From Dinoroseobacter sp049800775 (GTDB lineage Bacteria > Pseudomonadota > Alphaproteobacteria > Rhodobacterales > Rhodobacteraceae), in contig NZ_JBNAFR010000009.1 of assembly GCF_049800775.1 (NCBI RefSeq), positions 1 through 64,000 on the forward strand: DNA of 64,000 nucleotides, given 5' to 3'. Positions 54,171 to 62,936 of this stretch are shown here, piece after piece. The notes beneath the pieces were generated by a model, which saw only the letters and a program-made list of their open reading frames with translations, was not told the origin of the DNA and did not search any database. Both the position numbers and the translations under genes were made by a program. Position 1 is the stretch's first letter. Every line of letters starts with the position of its first letter.

Positions 54171-55079
54171 TCACTCGGGCTTGGCAATCACCAGATAGTA
54201 AAGCTGCTCACGGTAGAAGATCACGCTGCGGGTCACGCGGAAATGCACGATCAGGCTGTTATTGACGCCGACCTGTGTTTCTTCGGTATGGACCCGCCGG
54301 TCCAGCACGGAGTCGCGCGGCTGGCTCAAATCCAGGAAGATCCCGGAATAAGCCTCCAGCGTCACCGGATCGCTCAGGAACCGACGCTCGCCGAACAGAG
54401 CCCGGGCCGCGCCGTTGGCAAAGGTCACATTGCCGTTCTGGCGCACGACCATCACCGGATCGGGCACGGCCTCCAGCCCGGCGCGCAGATCATTATCGGC
54501 AACGTTCAGCACCGCGATCTGTACGATCTCGCCTGCAGCGTCATAGACCGGCACGATCAGCCGCCGCCAGATCCGGGCGAAGACTTCGGAAGGGGGCTCG
54601 TGAATGCTCTTGACCCATTCGCCCCGGCCCAGAACCGCATGATAGAGCGCGGCAAAGAATGACGAGATATGGCCGCCGATCTCGGAGGTGTAACCGCCGG
54701 TCATATCACGCCCATAGCTCGCGGCGATCTCGGACCCGTAGTGCAGATAGCGGAAATCCCGGACGATACCATCGGCGTCCCGGATGGGTTCCAGCCGCAT
54801 CATCCAATCGGAAAACCCCGAGAGATCGGCAGCGTCCAGCGCCGCCTGCGTCACCCGTTTTTGCGCGTCGGCAATGGGCCTGAGTGTCGTGGCGAAGGCC
54901 CGCACCACCGGATGTTTGAGATCCCGGTCAAAGGGATCCCAGATCACGATGGGCGACGTGGCATTCGCAGCCGCAAACAGGTGCCGCAGCATCTCTGTGC
55001 GGCCTTCCACAAGCTCCGCAGCAAGGGCTGCGGTTTCTATCTCGGCGTCGGTCGGGGCAGTCTGAAACACGATCTGCAT
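54171..55079 (-). CDS. PAS-domain protein
   Basis: 302 residues, no membrane segment. The C-terminal half is a PAS fold (GLEAVPDPVMVVRQNGNVTFANGAARALFG). The N-terminal half resembles a second sensory domain with SDWMMRLEPIRDADGIVRDFRYLHYGSEIAASYGR, also PAS-like (DFRY, Y-G). No histidine kinase, GGDEF or HTH region is present, so signalling output is not visible. The start ATG at 55079 has GAGGG almost directly before it, so spacing is poor; the true start may be later. A palindrome lies at 55092. Confidence 0.65.
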   Translation of the reverse strand: MQIVFQTAPTDAEIETAALAAELVEGRTEMLRHLFAAANATSPIVIWDPFDRDLKHPVVRAFATTLRPIADAQKRVTQAALDAADLSGFSDWMMRLEPIRDADGIVRDFRYLHYGSEIAASYGRDMTGGYTSEIGGHISSFFAALYHAVLGRGEWVKSIHEPPSEVFARIWRRLIVPVYDAAGEIVQIAVLNVADNDLRAGLEAVPDPVMVVRQNGNVTFANGAARALFGERRFLSDPVTLEAYSGIFLDLSQPRDSVLDRRVHTEETQVGVNNSLIVHFRVTRSVIFYREQLYYLVIAKPE

Positions 55080-55091
55080 CCCTCACTGATG

Positions 55092-55106
55092 GTGTGATGG
55101 TCACAC
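55092..55106. promoter_or_regulatory. Palindrome upstream of the PAS gene
   Basis: GTGTGA-TGG-TCACAC is a perfect 6-bp inverted repeat with a 3-base centre, 13 bases upstream of the PAS gene start on the minus strand. It may be an operator or a leader hairpin. Confidence 0.35.
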
Positions 55107-55170
55107 AACCATAGCACGAATTCCGCAAAAACGCCTGTTTTTCTTCACATCCCGGATCGGGCGGTGGTCA

Positions 55171-55203
55171 GGTCGATGCCGCAGGCCGCGCGCGGCATCG
55201 ACC
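55171..55203 (-). terminator. Strong hairpin after the M3 peptidase gene
   Basis: GGTCGATGCCGC (55171-55182) and GCGGCATCGACC (55192-55203) are perfect 12-bp arms around a 9-base loop, 20 bases downstream of the peptidase stop (55224) on the minus strand. No T-run, so termination may be Rho-assisted, or it may be a 3' stabiliser. Confidence 0.6.
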
Positions 55204-55223
55204 GGGGGACCGGATCTGGCCGC

Positions 55224-57254
55224 TCAGGCGGCCTTGTCGAGCCCGCGCCCCTTGAGCAGAGCCTCGACCCCCGGCATCCGCCCGCGGAAGGCCTGATAGA
55301 GGGCATCGGCCTCCTCCGATCCGCCCGCCGAGAGGATATGGGTCTCAAGCTTGCTGGCCATATCCGCGTCAAAGGCGCTGCCCGCCTCTTCGAAAGCGGC
55401 GAAGGCGTCGGCATCCATCACTTCGGACCACATGTAACTGTAATAGCCCGAGGAATAGCCGTCCCCGGAGAAGACATGGGCGAAATGCGGCGTCGCGTGG
55501 CGCATACGGATCGCGTGGGGCATGCCGATATCGGACAGGATCTCCGCCTGCCGCGCCATGGGGTCCGCCGGGGCCGCGCCTTCGTGAAAGGCCAGATCGA
55601 CCAGCGCCGAGGCCACGTATTCCACGGTCTGGAACCCCATGTCATAGGTCGAGGCCGCCAGCATCCGCCCAAGCAGGTCATCGGGCATGGGCGCGCCGGT
55701 CTCTGCATGAACCGCATAGCGCTGCAGCACATCGGGCACTTCCAGCCAGTGCTCATAGAGCTGGCTCGGCAGTTCGACAAAGTCGCGCGCCACGGAGGTG
55801 CCCGAGATCATCGGATAGGACACATCCGACAGGATATGGTGCAGGGCGTGGCCGAACTCGTGAAACAGGGTGCGCGCATCGTCAAAGCTCAGCAGCGCGG
55901 GTTGCCCCGCCGCCGGTTTCGCGAAATTGCAGACATTGGTGACGATGGCCCGCGTGTCGCCGTCCAGCTTGTGTTGCGAGCGCAGCGACCCGCACCACGC
56001 GCCGGAGCGCTTGCCCGCCCGGGCGAAGTAATCGCCAACAAACACCGCCATCAGGCGGTCACCGCGCCGGATCTCCCATGCGCGGGCGTCCGGATGGGCC
56101 AGCGGCGCATCGATCGGCGCAAAACTCAGCCCAAAAAGCCGCGCGGCGCAGTCGAACGCCGCATCGATCATCTTGTCGAGTTGCAGATAGGGCTTGAGCT
56201 CGCTCTCATCGAGATCATGCTCGGCCTGCCGCCGCTTCTCGGAGTAGTAGCGCCAGTCCCAGGCCTCCAGAGGGCCGTTGACACCATCCTCCTGCATCAT
56301 GCCCGTCAGGACGGCCGCATCCGCCTCGGCCGAGGCCTTGGCCGGGGCCCAGACCGACATCAGCAGATCGCGCACGGCAGCGGGCGTCTTGGCCATTTCC
56401 GGTTCGAGCTTGTAATCGGCAAAGCTGCCATAGCCTAGAAGCTTGGCGCGCTCATCCCGCAGGGCGAGGATCTCGGCCGCGATGCCACGATTGTCCGTGG
56501 GGCCGTCATGCTCCCCCCGGGCCACCCAAGCCTCATAGGCCTGTTCGCGCAGATCCCGCCGGGGGCTGAATTGCAGAAAGGGCACGATCAGGGACCGCGA
56601 CAGGGTCACAACATGCCCGTCCATGCCACGCTCTTCGGCGGCGGATTTCGCGGTCGCGATCACGAAATCCGGCAACCCTTCGAGGTCGCCATTGGCCAGC
56701 GGCATCACCCAATCCCGCTCATCGGCCAGCAGGTTCTGGGTGAACTCGGTCCCCAGAAGGGCCAGCCGCGCCTTGATATCGGTCATCCGGTCCTTGGCCG
56801 CCCCTTCGAGCGCGGCCCCCGACCGGGTGAAATCCTTGTAATAGAGGTCCGTGACCCGGGCCTCCTCGGCGCCGAGATCCGCGCGCGCGGCCCAGACCGC
56901 TGCGATCCGCCGGAACAGGGCGGCATTGGTGATCACCTCGGAGTTATAGGCGCTGAGCTTGCCGCTGAAATCCTTCTGCAGCGCCTCGCGCTCCGCTGTG
57001 CTGTCCGTGGCCGCTACGTGGAAGAAGACGCGCAGAACCTGCCCGAGTTTCCGCGCGCCGGTCTCCAGCGGGCGGATCGTATTGTCGAAGGTCGGGGCCT
57101 CTTGAGCGTTGGCAATCGCCGCGATCTCGGCCCGCGCCTCGGTCAGCGCCGCCTCCAGCCCCGGCGCGTAATGGGCATCGGTGATCCGATCGAACGGCGG
57201 CAGGCCATAGGGCGGGGTCCAGGTCTCGAGCAGCGGATTGGAAGCGTCGGTCAT
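55224..57254 (-). CDS. M3 family oligopeptidase (oligopeptidase A / Dcp type)
   Basis: 676-residue cytosolic zinc metallopeptidase. The active-site HEXXH is at His465-His469 (TLFHEFGHALHHILSD), with the second Glu expected in the helix ~30 residues on (VARDFVELPSQLYEHWL). No signal peptide, so it degrades short peptides in the cytosol (recycling, signal-peptide breakdown). Length is typical of the prlC/dcp group; dcp versus prlC cannot be told apart with certainty. Confidence 0.9.
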   Translation of the reverse strand: MTDASNPLLETWTPPYGLPPFDRITDAHYAPGLEAALTEARAEIAAIANAQEAPTFDNTIRPLETGARKLGQVLRVFFHVAATDSTAEREALQKDFSGKLSAYNSEVITNAALFRRIAAVWAARADLGAEEARVTDLYYKDFTRSGAALEGAAKDRMTDIKARLALLGTEFTQNLLADERDWVMPLANGDLEGLPDFVIATAKSAAEERGMDGHVVTLSRSLIVPFLQFSPRRDLREQAYEAWVARGEHDGPTDNRGIAAEILALRDERAKLLGYGSFADYKLEPEMAKTPAAVRDLLMSVWAPAKASAEADAAVLTGMMQEDGVNGPLEAWDWRYYSEKRRQAEHDLDESELKPYLQLDKMIDAAFDCAARLFGLSFAPIDAPLAHPDARAWEIRRGDRLMAVFVGDYFARAGKRSGAWCGSLRSQHKLDGDTRAIVTNVCNFAKPAAGQPALLSFDDARTLFHEFGHALHHILSDVSYPMISGTSVARDFVELPSQLYEHWLEVPDVLQRYAVHAETGAPMPDDLLGRMLAASTYDMGFQTVEYVASALVDLAFHEGAAPADPMARQAEILSDIGMPHAIRMRHATPHFAHVFSGDGYSSGYYSYMWSEVMDADAFAAFEEAGSAFDADMASKLETHILSAGGSEEADALYQAFRGRMPGVEALLKGRGLDKAA

Positions 57255-57840
57255 GGGCAGATCTCCTTTGTCCTCAACCTAGGTCTTGGCAGGGGCCGCA
57301 ACAACCAGCCCAGAGCCCGGCGCCCCCATGAAGGCGCTCAAATACCCGGCCCGCGGAACCTGCCCCGGCGACAGGCGGGTCACTTCAGCCCGGGATCGAA
57401 TGCGACAGATCCTGACTGGCCCAGTTGCCCTTGGTCCGCGCATGACCTCCCGCGCGAAGGAGGAGCGCGCCAAATGGGGACAGAGAACGGCGGCCTGACC
57501 GTCCGGGCCCCGTTTCAGCGCTCTGTGACGGGCGAGGGGCCGCCCGGGAAGCGCTTTCTGGTCCGTCGCCTCCGGCAGCAGCGGCAGGTGCGGCCCCTGC
57601 GTCCAGTCCTGCCTCCGCCGCCACCCGAGCAGATCGCCATTAAGATGCGCGCAATGCGGTCGCGACGTGCGCGCGCGTCGGGGCTCTGCCACGTGGTTTC
57701 CGTCCCGGCGGCGCTGCGTTGCGCGCCTGCTTGGATGGTCGAGGCTTCATGCCCTTTGGACAGTGCACGCGCAAAGCCTGCCGCAATCACGATCAGCACC
57801 GATCGCCTGCCATGCCTTCGCCCGCCTTTGAAAACGCGCG
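57255..57840. other. 586-base region without a recognisable gene
   Basis: GC-rich, with several short frames on both strands (longest ~137 residues) whose translations are Arg/Ala-rich and match nothing I know. I see no repeat copy, RNA gene or operator. It may hold the promoter of the M3 peptidase gene and decayed sequence. Confidence 0.4.
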
Positions 57841-58881
57841 CTAGATGTCTCCGCAGACCGGGCAGTCCGCCCGCCGCTTGAGCTTGACGGTCCGGGTCTC
57901 GGCGCTCAGCGCATCATAGAGCATCATGCGCCCCCCGAGCCCCTCGCCCGCCTGGGTGATCTCTTTCATCGCCTCCAGCGCCATCATCGTCCCGATCACC
58001 CCGGGCAGAGGCCCGGCCACGCCCGCCTCAGCACAGCTCGGCGCGAGCCCATCGGCAGGCTCGGTCGGAAAGATGCAGGCATAGCAGGGCGCGCCACGCA
58101 CCGGGTCGAACAGACTGATCTGCCCTTCCCACTGGGCAATCGCCCCGGAAATCAGCGGCTTGCCCGTCGCCACGGCGGCCTTGTTGACCAGCGCGCGCGT
58201 CTGAAACGTGTCATTGCCATCGAGGATCAGGTCGTAATCGGCAAAGAGCTCTTCCGCGATCTCCGCCGTCAACCGTCGGTTATAGGGGCGCACGGTGACA
58301 TGGGGGTTCAGCGCCTTCATGGCGGCCTCGGCCGAGAAGACCTTGGGCATGCCCGAGCGGGCATCGGTATGGATCACCTGCCGCTGCAGATTGCTGAGAC
58401 TGACCGTGTCGTGGTCGATCACCCCGATCGTGCCAACCCCGGCCCCGGCGAGATAGAGCAGCGCGGGCGAGCCGAGCCCCCCGGCCCCGACGACCAGCAC
58501 CTTGGCATCCTTCAGCCGTTTCTGCCCGACGCCGCCAATCTCGCGCATGACGATATGGCGGGCGTAGCGATCAAGCTCCACGTCCGAGAAGGGGCCGACC
58601 TGCTCCCCCGTTGCGGGGGGCGGCGCCTGGACCCGCTCACGGACCCGCTTGAGGATCTCGCGATAGGCCACGACCAGCGCCGCGAAGGCCCCGAGCAGGA
58701 GCCACAGCGCCGGCGAGCCGCCGGTCATCTGGCGCAGCGGTGTCCCCTCGGGCAGGATGATCTGCACCCCGAGCACGGCCACGTAGAGCAAGCCCACCAG
58801 CAGCCAGCGCGCCTGCGAAGGCAGGCCCGCCCGACGCGCGACCAGCCAGATCACTCCGGCAAGGAAAAGTACGAAAAACAC
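57841..58881 (-). CDS. ThiF/MoeB/HesA-family adenylyltransferase with an N-terminal membrane region
   Basis: 346 residues. The C-terminal ~250 residues are an E1-like adenylating domain: RYARHIVMREIGGVGQKRLKDAKVLVVGAGGLGSPALLYLAGAG, with nucleotide-binding Gly loop, NLQRQVIHTDA, the DGNDTFQTRALVN substrate/ATP motif and a CPVCGDI zinc-binding ending; CYACIFP may hold the catalytic or zinc Cys. N-terminal segments VFFVLFLAGVIWLVA and LLVGLLYVAVLGVQII predict two to three membrane helices, unlike cytosolic MoeB. GTG 58881 is chosen: GGGAG precedes it and an upstream start would overlap dut by 62 bases. It likely activates a sulfur-carrier protein; its partner is unknown. Confidence 0.75.
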   Translation of the reverse strand: MFFVLFLAGVIWLVARRAGLPSQARWLLVGLLYVAVLGVQIILPEGTPLRQMTGGSPALWLLLGAFAALVVAYREILKRVRERVQAPPPATGEQVGPFSDVELDRYARHIVMREIGGVGQKRLKDAKVLVVGAGGLGSPALLYLAGAGVGTIGVIDHDTVSLSNLQRQVIHTDARSGMPKVFSAEAAMKALNPHVTVRPYNRRLTAEIAEELFADYDLILDGNDTFQTRALVNKAAVATGKPLISGAIAQWEGQISLFDPVRGAPCYACIFPTEPADGLAPSCAEAGVAGPLPGVIGTMMALEAMKEITQAGEGLGGRMMLYDALSAETRTVKLKRRADCPVCGDI

Positions 58882-58885
58882 TCTG

Positions 58886-59353
58886 TTACTCCCGCCCGGT
58901 CGAGCCGAACCCCGCATTGCCGCGCGCGGTCTCATCGAGGCTGACAACCGGGGTATAGGCGGCCTGCACCACCGGCGCGATGATCGCCTGGGCGATGCGC
59001 TCGCCGTGATGCAGCGTCACGGGCTCGGTCCCGATCACCGTCAGGAGCACGCCCAGCGGGCCGCGATAGTCGCTGTCGATCGTGCCCGGCGTGTTGGGCA
59101 GGCTCAGCCCATGCCGCAAGGCAAGCCCCGAGCGGGGCCGGATCTGCATCTCGTAGCCTGCGGGGATCGCCACGCGCAGGCCCGTGGGCACGATCAGGCG
59201 GTGCAGAGGCTGGATCGTGACACCGCGCTCGCGGGTTTCGGGCGGCAGGTTCGCCCGCAGGTCCGCACCGGCGGCCCCGGCGGTCTCGTAGCGCGGCAGG
59301 GGCACGTCAGGATCGGCCCAGTCCTCGCGGATCACCGCGATCTGGACGCTCAT
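58886..59353 (-). CDS. dut: Deoxyuridine 5'-triphosphate nucleotidohydrolase
   Basis: 155-residue trimeric dUTPase; hydrolyses dUTP to dUMP, keeping uracil out of DNA. Motifs in order: AGADLRANL, PRSGLALRHGL, GTIDSDYRGPLGVLL, GERIAQAI and the C-terminal arm RGNAGFGSTG. ATG 59353 gives MSVQIAVIREDW and overlaps the coaBC stop by four bases. Confidence 0.95.
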   Translation of the reverse strand: MSVQIAVIREDWADPDVPLPRYETAGAAGADLRANLPPETRERGVTIQPLHRLIVPTGLRVAIPAGYEMQIRPRSGLALRHGLSLPNTPGTIDSDYRGPLGVLLTVIGTEPVTLHHGERIAQAIIAPVVQAAYTPVVSLDETARGNAGFGSTGRE

Positions 59354-60543
59354 GCGAGGGCCTCGGCGATGCGGGCGGCGAGCCGAGCGGCGACCGCCTC
59401 CTTGCCCATGCGCGGCCACTCTTCAGCCCCCGCCTCCGAGATCAGGGTCACGGCGTTCTCGGATCCGCCCATGATGCCCGTGGACGGGCTCACATCATTG
59501 GCGAGAATCCAGTCGCAGCCCTTGCGCGCCCGCTTCGCGGTGGCATGGGCGATCACGTCATCGGTTTCGGCGGCAAAGCCGACCACAAGGCTCGGGCGCG
59601 CCGTCCCTTGGGACACCGTGGCGAGGATATCCGGGTTCTCGGCAAAACTGAGGCTGGGCAAGGCACCGCTCCCGTCTTTCTTGATCTTGGAGCGCGCCGC
59701 ATCGACCACCCGCCAATCGGCCACGGCCGCCGCAAAGACCGCCGCATCGGCGGGCAGGGCCGCCTCGACCGCGTGCAGCATCTGGTCAGCGGTCTCGACC
59801 CGGTGCACGTTGACCCCGCTTGGCGGGGCCACATCCGCCGGGCCGGTGACGAAGCTCACCCGTGCGCCGAGATCCCGCAACGCCGCGGCAATCGCAGTAC
59901 CCTGCGCACCTGATGAGCGGTTCGCGATATAACGGACCGGATCAATCGGTTCATGGGTCGGCCCCGAGGTCACCAGCACGTGGCGACCGGTCAGGGGCCC
60001 CTCGGCAAAATGCGCCTCAATCGCCGCGAGGATCGCCTCTGGGGCGCTGAGCCGGCCGGGACCGAACTCGCCACAGGCCATCTCGCCCGCGTCGGGGCCT
60101 ATGACTGTCACGCCGTCACCCCGCAGGATCGCGAGGTTGCGCTGGGTCGCGGGATGTTCCCACATGCGCACATTCATGGCCGGCGCGATCATCACCGGCG
60201 TGTCCGTGGCCATCAGGAGGGTCGAGGCCAGATCATTCGCCAATCCGGCCGCCATCTTGCCCATCAGATCCGCCGTGGCCGGAGCGACCACCACCAGATC
60301 CGCTGAGCGGCTGAGCTCGATATGGCCCATCTCGGCTTCGTCCGTCAGGTCAAAGAGGTCACGATAGACCTTCTCGGCGGCCAGGGCCGAGGCGCTGAGC
60401 GGGGTGACGAACTCCTCCGCCGCCCGGGTCAGGGCCGGGGTCACCGTCGCGCCCGCGCGGCGCGCCTGCCGGATGAGGTCGAGCGCCTTATACGCCGCGA
60501 TCCCGCCACCGATAATCAGGAGAAGTCGTTTGCCTGCCAGCAT
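59350..60543 (-). CDS. coaBC: Bifunctional phosphopantothenoylcysteine decarboxylase / phosphopantothenate--cysteine ligase
   Basis: 397 residues; two consecutive steps of coenzyme A synthesis after pantothenate. N-terminal FMN decarboxylase domain: LLIIGGGIAAYKALDLIRQ, MIAPAMNVRMWEHPATQRN, GPDAGEMACGEFGPGRLSAP. C-terminal CTP-dependent ligase: VLVTSGPTHEPIDPVRYIANRSSGAQG, AAVADWRVVDAA and KKDGSGA. Overlaps dut by four bases. Belongs functionally to panB and panC elsewhere in the window. Confidence 0.95.
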   Translation of the reverse strand: MLAGKRLLLIIGGGIAAYKALDLIRQARRAGATVTPALTRAAEEFVTPLSASALAAEKVYRDLFDLTDEAEMGHIELSRSADLVVVAPATADLMGKMAAGLANDLASTLLMATDTPVMIAPAMNVRMWEHPATQRNLAILRGDGVTVIGPDAGEMACGEFGPGRLSAPEAILAAIEAHFAEGPLTGRHVLVTSGPTHEPIDPVRYIANRSSGAQGTAIAAALRDLGARVSFVTGPADVAPPSGVNVHRVETADQMLHAVEAALPADAAVFAAAVADWRVVDAARSKIKKDGSGALPSLSFAENPDILATVSQGTARPSLVVGFAAETDDVIAHATAKRARKGCDWILANDVSPSTGIMGGSENAVTLISEAGAEEWPRMGKEAVAARLAARIAEALA

Positions 60544-60612
60544 CCAGGGAATTCCTTACCGCCGCTGACCAAGGTGTAGGGTGCCCCGCCCGGGAACTCA
60601 ACCACCGAGCGG

Positions 60613-61395
60613 CTAGCGGAATGCGGCACAGGGGTCGTCGCGCTCGGTCGGGGCGGTGACGAGCCAGCCGTCAAAGGGCGGCGCCTCTTCCGGGGCCTCC
60701 TCAAGCTGGCCCAGCGCGTAGACCGAGACCTCGGGCGCGACCCGGGCCAGATAGAAGGGCACGCCCCAATCCGTGCGCGCATGGCCATTGCCCGTGATCA
60801 GGACGACCGGCGGGCCATGGACCCTGAGAGCGTCGAGCACGGTCTCGGCAAAGGCTGCATCGCGCAGGCGCTGAGCGCCGACCATTCCGCCGAGCATATG
60901 TTCGGGCAGGGCATCGCAATGGGCGGCCATCTGCATCGCTTCGCGCTCGGTCTGCTGGCTCTCGGGCAAGGGCTGATCCAGCCCGTAGAGCACTGGATCC
61001 CCGCCCGCCTCGGCAAAGCTCGCCGCGGGGCCCGCCGCCACCGAGCCGCGGACCAGCGCACGTGGCAGCGCCGCGCCATAGAGCGGCGCGTCGGGGGCCG
61101 CAGCGAAGATCGGCCAATAGAAATCGAAATCGGGCCAACCGCTCTCGGCCCAATTCAGCGCAGCACCGAGGGTCTCGGCATCCTCACGCTCCAGCTCGGA
61201 CAGCCCCTGCACCTGCCCCGGCGAGAGCATTTCGAAGACCAGCGCGCTGGGGGCGAGCGCGGCCACGGCGGCGGCCTGATTCAGGTGGTGGACCGGGCTG
61301 TCATGCAGCTCGCCCAGAATGACCACATCGGCCTCGGGCAGCGCGGTCAGGTCCTCGGACGTGACTTCGCCCGCCACAACCGGGCGGGCGAGCAA
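60613..61395 (-). CDS. ChaN-like (haem-binding fold) exported protein with an unclear start
   Basis: About 260 residues matching the ChaN/PF04187 fold: ADVVILGELHDSPVHHLNQA, DFDFYWPIF, ITGNGHARTDWGVPFYL. Members bind haem or act in iron use. The annotated start is TTG 61395, which leaves only LARPVVAGEV before the mature domain. The frame continues open upstream as ILRLSLLAFALLARPVVAG, a good signal peptide, but without any ATG, GTG or TTG; an ATT at 61425 has GAGG 7 bases upstream and a CTG lies at 61416. The extended part overlaps the rpoH 3' end. Product is firm, start is not. Confidence 0.7.
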   Translation of the reverse strand: MLARPVVAGEVTSEDLTALPEADVVILGELHDSPVHHLNQAAAVAALAPSALVFEMLSPGQVQGLSELEREDAETLGAALNWAESGWPDFDFYWPIFAAAPDAPLYGAALPRALVRGSVAAGPAASFAEAGGDPVLYGLDQPLPESQQTEREAMQMAAHCDALPEHMLGGMVGAQRLRDAAFAETVLDALRVHGPPVVLITGNGHARTDWGVPFYLARVAPEVSVYALGQLEEAPEEAPPFDGWLVTAPTERDDPCAAFR

Positions 61396-61412
61396 AGCGA
61401 AAGCAAGAAGGC

Positions 61413-62294
61413 TCAGGCGAAGAATTGGCGAACCTCGGAGGTTTGGTTCATCAGACTCTTGCGCATCTTGCCAAAGGCGGCGGCCTCAAGCTGACGCACG
61501 CGCTCTTTCGACAGGCCAAGCTCCTGCCCGAGGCTTTCCAGCGTGCGCGCCTGATCGCGGAGCTTGCGCTCGCGGACGATGAAGCGCTCGCGCTCGTTCA
61601 GGGCCTCCATGGCAGTGACCAGCCAGCCGCGCAGGGCCTCGATGTCATGATCCTGCTCGACCGTCTCGGCGGCCTGCACGCTGGTATCCTCCAGCGTGTC
61701 GATCCATTCGCGGCCCTCATCCTCGGTGGATTGGGTGGCATTGAGCGAATAGTCGGAGCCTGCAAGACGGCCTTCCATCATCTCCACATCGTGGAGCGGA
61801 ACGCCAACCTCGGTCGCGATCATCTGGCGCAGCTGGTGCTTGTCGAGACGATCGCCCGACGCGGCAGCCTCGCGTTCCAGACGGGCCTGAACCCGGCGCA
61901 TGTTGAAGAAGAGCGATTTCTGGGAGGAGGTCGAGCCCGTGCGCACCATGGACCAGTTGCGCATCACGTAGTCCTGGATCGAGGCCTTGATCCACCAGAC
62001 CGCATAGGTCGAAAAACGCACACCGCGATCCGGGTCGAATTTGTCGGCGGCCTTCATGAGGCCCAGCCCGGCTTCCTGGATCAGGTCATTCATGGGCGCG
62101 CCGTAGCGCTTGAACTTGGCGGCCATGGAGATCGCCAGGCGCATGTAGGCGGTGATCAGACGGTGCAGCGCCTCCTCGTCCCGCTCATCGCGCCACGCGT
62201 AGGCCAGTTTCAGTTCCGTTTCCGCGTCGAGCAGCTCCGCTTGCATCGCACGCCGTGACAGGCTCATTTCACCTGAATAACCGTCTAGTGCCAT
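61413..62294 (-). CDS. rpoH: RNA polymerase sigma-32 factor, RpoH-II type
   Basis: 293-residue heat-shock-class sigma factor. Region 2: RLITAYMRLAISMAAKFKRY, GAPMNDLIQEAGLGLMKAADKFDPDRGVRF, TYAVWWIKASIQDYVMRNWS (includes the -10 recognition helix). Then the RpoH-box-like TSSQKSLFFNMRRVQ. Region 4: NERERFIVRERKL, LESLGQELGLSKERVRQLEA (-35 helix). The N-terminus MALDGYSGEMSLSRRAM is like Rhodobacter RpoH-II, which belongs to the singlet-oxygen/oxidative stress response. An ECF-like promoter is at 62344-62373. Confidence 0.85.
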   Translation of the reverse strand: MALDGYSGEMSLSRRAMQAELLDAETELKLAYAWRDERDEEALHRLITAYMRLAISMAAKFKRYGAPMNDLIQEAGLGLMKAADKFDPDRGVRFSTYAVWWIKASIQDYVMRNWSMVRTGSTSSQKSLFFNMRRVQARLEREAAASGDRLDKHQLRQMIATEVGVPLHDVEMMEGRLAGSDYSLNATQSTEDEGREWIDTLEDTSVQAAETVEQDHDIEALRGWLVTAMEALNERERFIVRERKLRDQARTLESLGQELGLSKERVRQLEAAAFGKMRKSLMNQTSEVRQFFA

Positions 62295-62343
62295 ATCAAC
62301 CCCCTGCTGGAAACGTTGCGTCCCATTTTATCGCTTGGCATAT

Positions 62344-62373
62344 GAGTTACGCGCGGAGGTCCTATTTGGATCA
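62344..62373 (-). promoter_or_regulatory. Candidate RpoE-type promoter of rpoH
   Basis: On the minus strand TGATCC (62373-62368), an 18-base spacer, and TAACTC (62349-62344), ~50 bases upstream of the rpoH start. TGATC is the -35 known for Rhodobacter RpoE; the -10 match is partial. Confidence 0.35.
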
Positions 62374-62408
62374 CCAGAAATGACGATATTTTCCGAAAGG
62401 AGCGAAAA

Positions 62409-62936
62409 ATGCGCGTCGAATTGCCTCGGCTGACGCTGGTCCTCGGCGGGGCAGCTTCCGGAAAATCTGTGTTCGCAGAAGGGGTTGTCTCAAAAGCCGG
62501 ACGCCCCCGCGTCTATATTGCGACGGCCATGGCATTCGACGAAGAAATGTCAAAAAAAATCGCGGATCATCGCGAAAGCCGCGGTCCGGACTGGCGCACG
62601 ATCGAGGCGCCCCGGGATCTGACGGCGGCGTTCGAGCAGGTGGAGGCATCGGAGGTCGTGCTGCTGGATTGCGCGACCTTGTGGCTAAGCAATGTCATGC
62701 TGGCCGAGGAGGAGGTCGCGCTGGCGGTCGAGGATCTGTTTGAGGCGCTGGAGGATTGCGCCGCCCCGGTGGTGGTGGTCAGCAACGAGACCGGGATGGG
62801 GGTGGTGCCCGAGCACAAGCTGGGTCGCACCTTTCGCAACGCACAGGGGCGCCTGAACCAGCGTCTGGCCGCGAAGGCCGAATGCGTGGTGCTGGTGACG
62901 GCGGGGCTGCCCCTGTTCCTCAAGGGCAGCGCATGA
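62409..62936 (+). CDS. cobU: Bifunctional adenosylcobinamide kinase/adenosylcobinamide-phosphate guanylyltransferase
   Basis: 175 residues; late cobalamin assembly (cobP in the Pseudomonas naming). Walker A is LVLGGAASGKSVFAEG. VYIATAMAFDEEM, HRESRGPDWRTIEAPRDL (with the guanylated His), LLDCATLWLSNVML and VVSNETGMGVVPE complete the family pattern. The ATG follows AAAGGAGCG. Divergent from rpoH; the next gene overlaps it by ATGA. Supplies B12 for NrdJ and other enzymes. Confidence 0.93.
   Translation: MRVELPRLTLVLGGAASGKSVFAEGVVSKAGRPRVYIATAMAFDEEMSKKIADHRESRGPDWRTIEAPRDLTAAFEQVEASEVVLLDCATLWLSNVMLAEEEVALAVEDLFEALEDCAAPVVVVSNETGMGVVPEHKLGRTFRNAQGRLNQRLAAKAECVVLVTAGLPLFLKGSA

Noticed and set aside
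57279..57799. Small minus-strand genes between the M3 peptidase and the ThiF-like gene
   Set aside because: Overlapping short frames with Arg-rich composition, no good start site and no family resemblance; a decayed gene cannot be excluded.
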